Positions 29,048 to 29,398 of a stretch of DNA of 29,398 nt are shown one piece after another; within the stretch, counting starts at the first letter, position 1; each line of letters begins with the position of its first letter. Both the position numbers and the translations under genes were made by a program. The notes below the pieces were generated by a model. The model had not been told where the DNA came from. It did no database searches and worked only from the letters and a program-made list of their open reading frames with translations. Source of the stretch: Chara braunii (Eukaryota > Streptophyta > Charophyceae > Charales > Characeae); NCBI GenBank assembly GCA_003427395.1, contig BFEA01000294.1:1167605-1197002 (forward strand), in the 5' to 3' direction.

Positions 29048-29256
29048 CTGCCGCGATCACGGCGACGAGCTGCTCGAGGATCCTCAGCGCGCGGGTCAGC
29101 CGCGCGGAGAGCACGCGGCCGCGATCCCGCGCCAGGCGACTTCGCGAACGATCTCCAAGCATGAGAGCGGAAAGTTGTGTCCTCTCGTCCACGCCAGCAT
29201 CTGCGTATTCAATCCAGCGCGACAGACGCACTCCTGCGCGGTCGGGCGCGATCCGC
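29043..29256. other. GC-rich bacterial-like sequence, no gene assigned
   Basis: High GC and CpG, unlike the rest of the window. On the minus strand it lies just downstream of a monooxygenase stop codon. One frame reads LTRALRILEQLVAVIAAG up to the microsatellite and might be the start of a neighbouring gene, but no family can be named. Confidence 0.4.
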
Positions 29257-29398
29257 TCAGGCGCGCAGGTCCATTTTCTTCAGCCGCGGCAGCACCTCGT
29301 CCCGGAACAGCGGAAGCTCAGCACTGTAGTTGACGAACGACGCCGCGAGGCCGCTGAAGCCGATCTCGCTGATCATCTTGATCTGCTCGCGGCGGAGC
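29257..29398 (-). CDS. C-terminal fragment of bacterial LLM-class flavin-dependent oxidoreductase
   Basis: The minus strand from the window edge to TGA at 29259-29257 encodes 46 residues: LRREQIKMISEIGFSGLA, then ASFVNYSAELPLFRDEVLP, then RLKKMDLRA. This is the end of a luciferase-like (LLM) monooxygenase, where 'G.dG...sFvny..el..f..eVlPrL...glR' closes the TIM-barrel protein. Such enzymes use reduced FMN and oxygen to oxidise small substrates such as alkanesulfonates, sulfones or alkanes. The substrate cannot be read from this tail. Codons are strongly GC-ending and there is no intron, unlike the neighbouring DNA. The N-terminal part lies beyond the window. Contamination is more likely than gene transfer. 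Confidence 0.75.
   Translation of the reverse strand, partial: LRREQIKMISEIGFSGLAASFVNYSAELPLFRDEVLPRLKKMDLRA

Overview
The window reads as repeat-rich nuclear DNA from a streptophyte, most likely a charophyte alga such as Chara. This is an inference. It rests on the style of the retrotransposon Gag and chromodomain proteins, a plant-type CCCTAAA telomere motif, plant-like U6 and U2 snRNA fragments, many microsatellites and very low gene density. I see no intact operon, CRISPR array, phage or prokaryotic defence system. The last ~350 bases are the exception: they look bacterial.

Layout. (1) 1-1.7 kb: C-terminal end of a decayed Ty3/gypsy pol, then a decayed charged-protein reading frame. (2) 1.8-4.4 kb: short unassigned ORFs, a 40-bp tandem duplication and a perfect 11-bp hairpin. 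(3) 4.5-8.3 kb, possibly to 10.2 kb: a broken hAT transposase, with a DUF659 block at 4.56-4.9 kb, a dimerisation block at 6.39-6.9 kb and a long acidic tail. A (CT)n tract and other repeats lie between the two domains. A short interstitial telomere-like repeat sits at 8.5 kb. (4) 10.6-16.2 kb: mostly noncoding, with a G-rich minisatellite, microsatellites, a 503-bp tandem duplication and a proline/threonine-coding minisatellite. (5) 16.6-21.9 kb: a chain of local tandem duplications that carries a U2 snRNA fragment (minus strand) and a U6 snRNA pseudogene (plus strand). (6) 22.1-23.3 kb: the best candidate host gene, a minus-strand coiled-coil/acidic exon with a good splice acceptor. (7) 23.9-24.9 kb: a 511/516-bp near-identical duplication that meets exactly at a single N, probably an assembly gap. 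(8) 25.2-27.8 kb: a minus-strand chromovirus-type retrotransposon with gag, aspartic protease and chromodomain, but with reverse transcriptase, RNase H and integrase deleted. Repeats upstream of gag (27.8-28.7 kb) may be its leader or LTR. (9) 29.0-29.4 kb: a (CT)n run followed by GC-rich sequence holding the C-terminus of a bacterial luciferase-like monooxygenase. This is probably a contaminant joined through the repeat.

The coding content is therefore mostly dead mobile elements. The most interesting signals are the two spliceosomal RNA fragments in one duplicated locus, the deletion-derivative retroelement and the likely chimeric contig end. I found no convincing new functional system.
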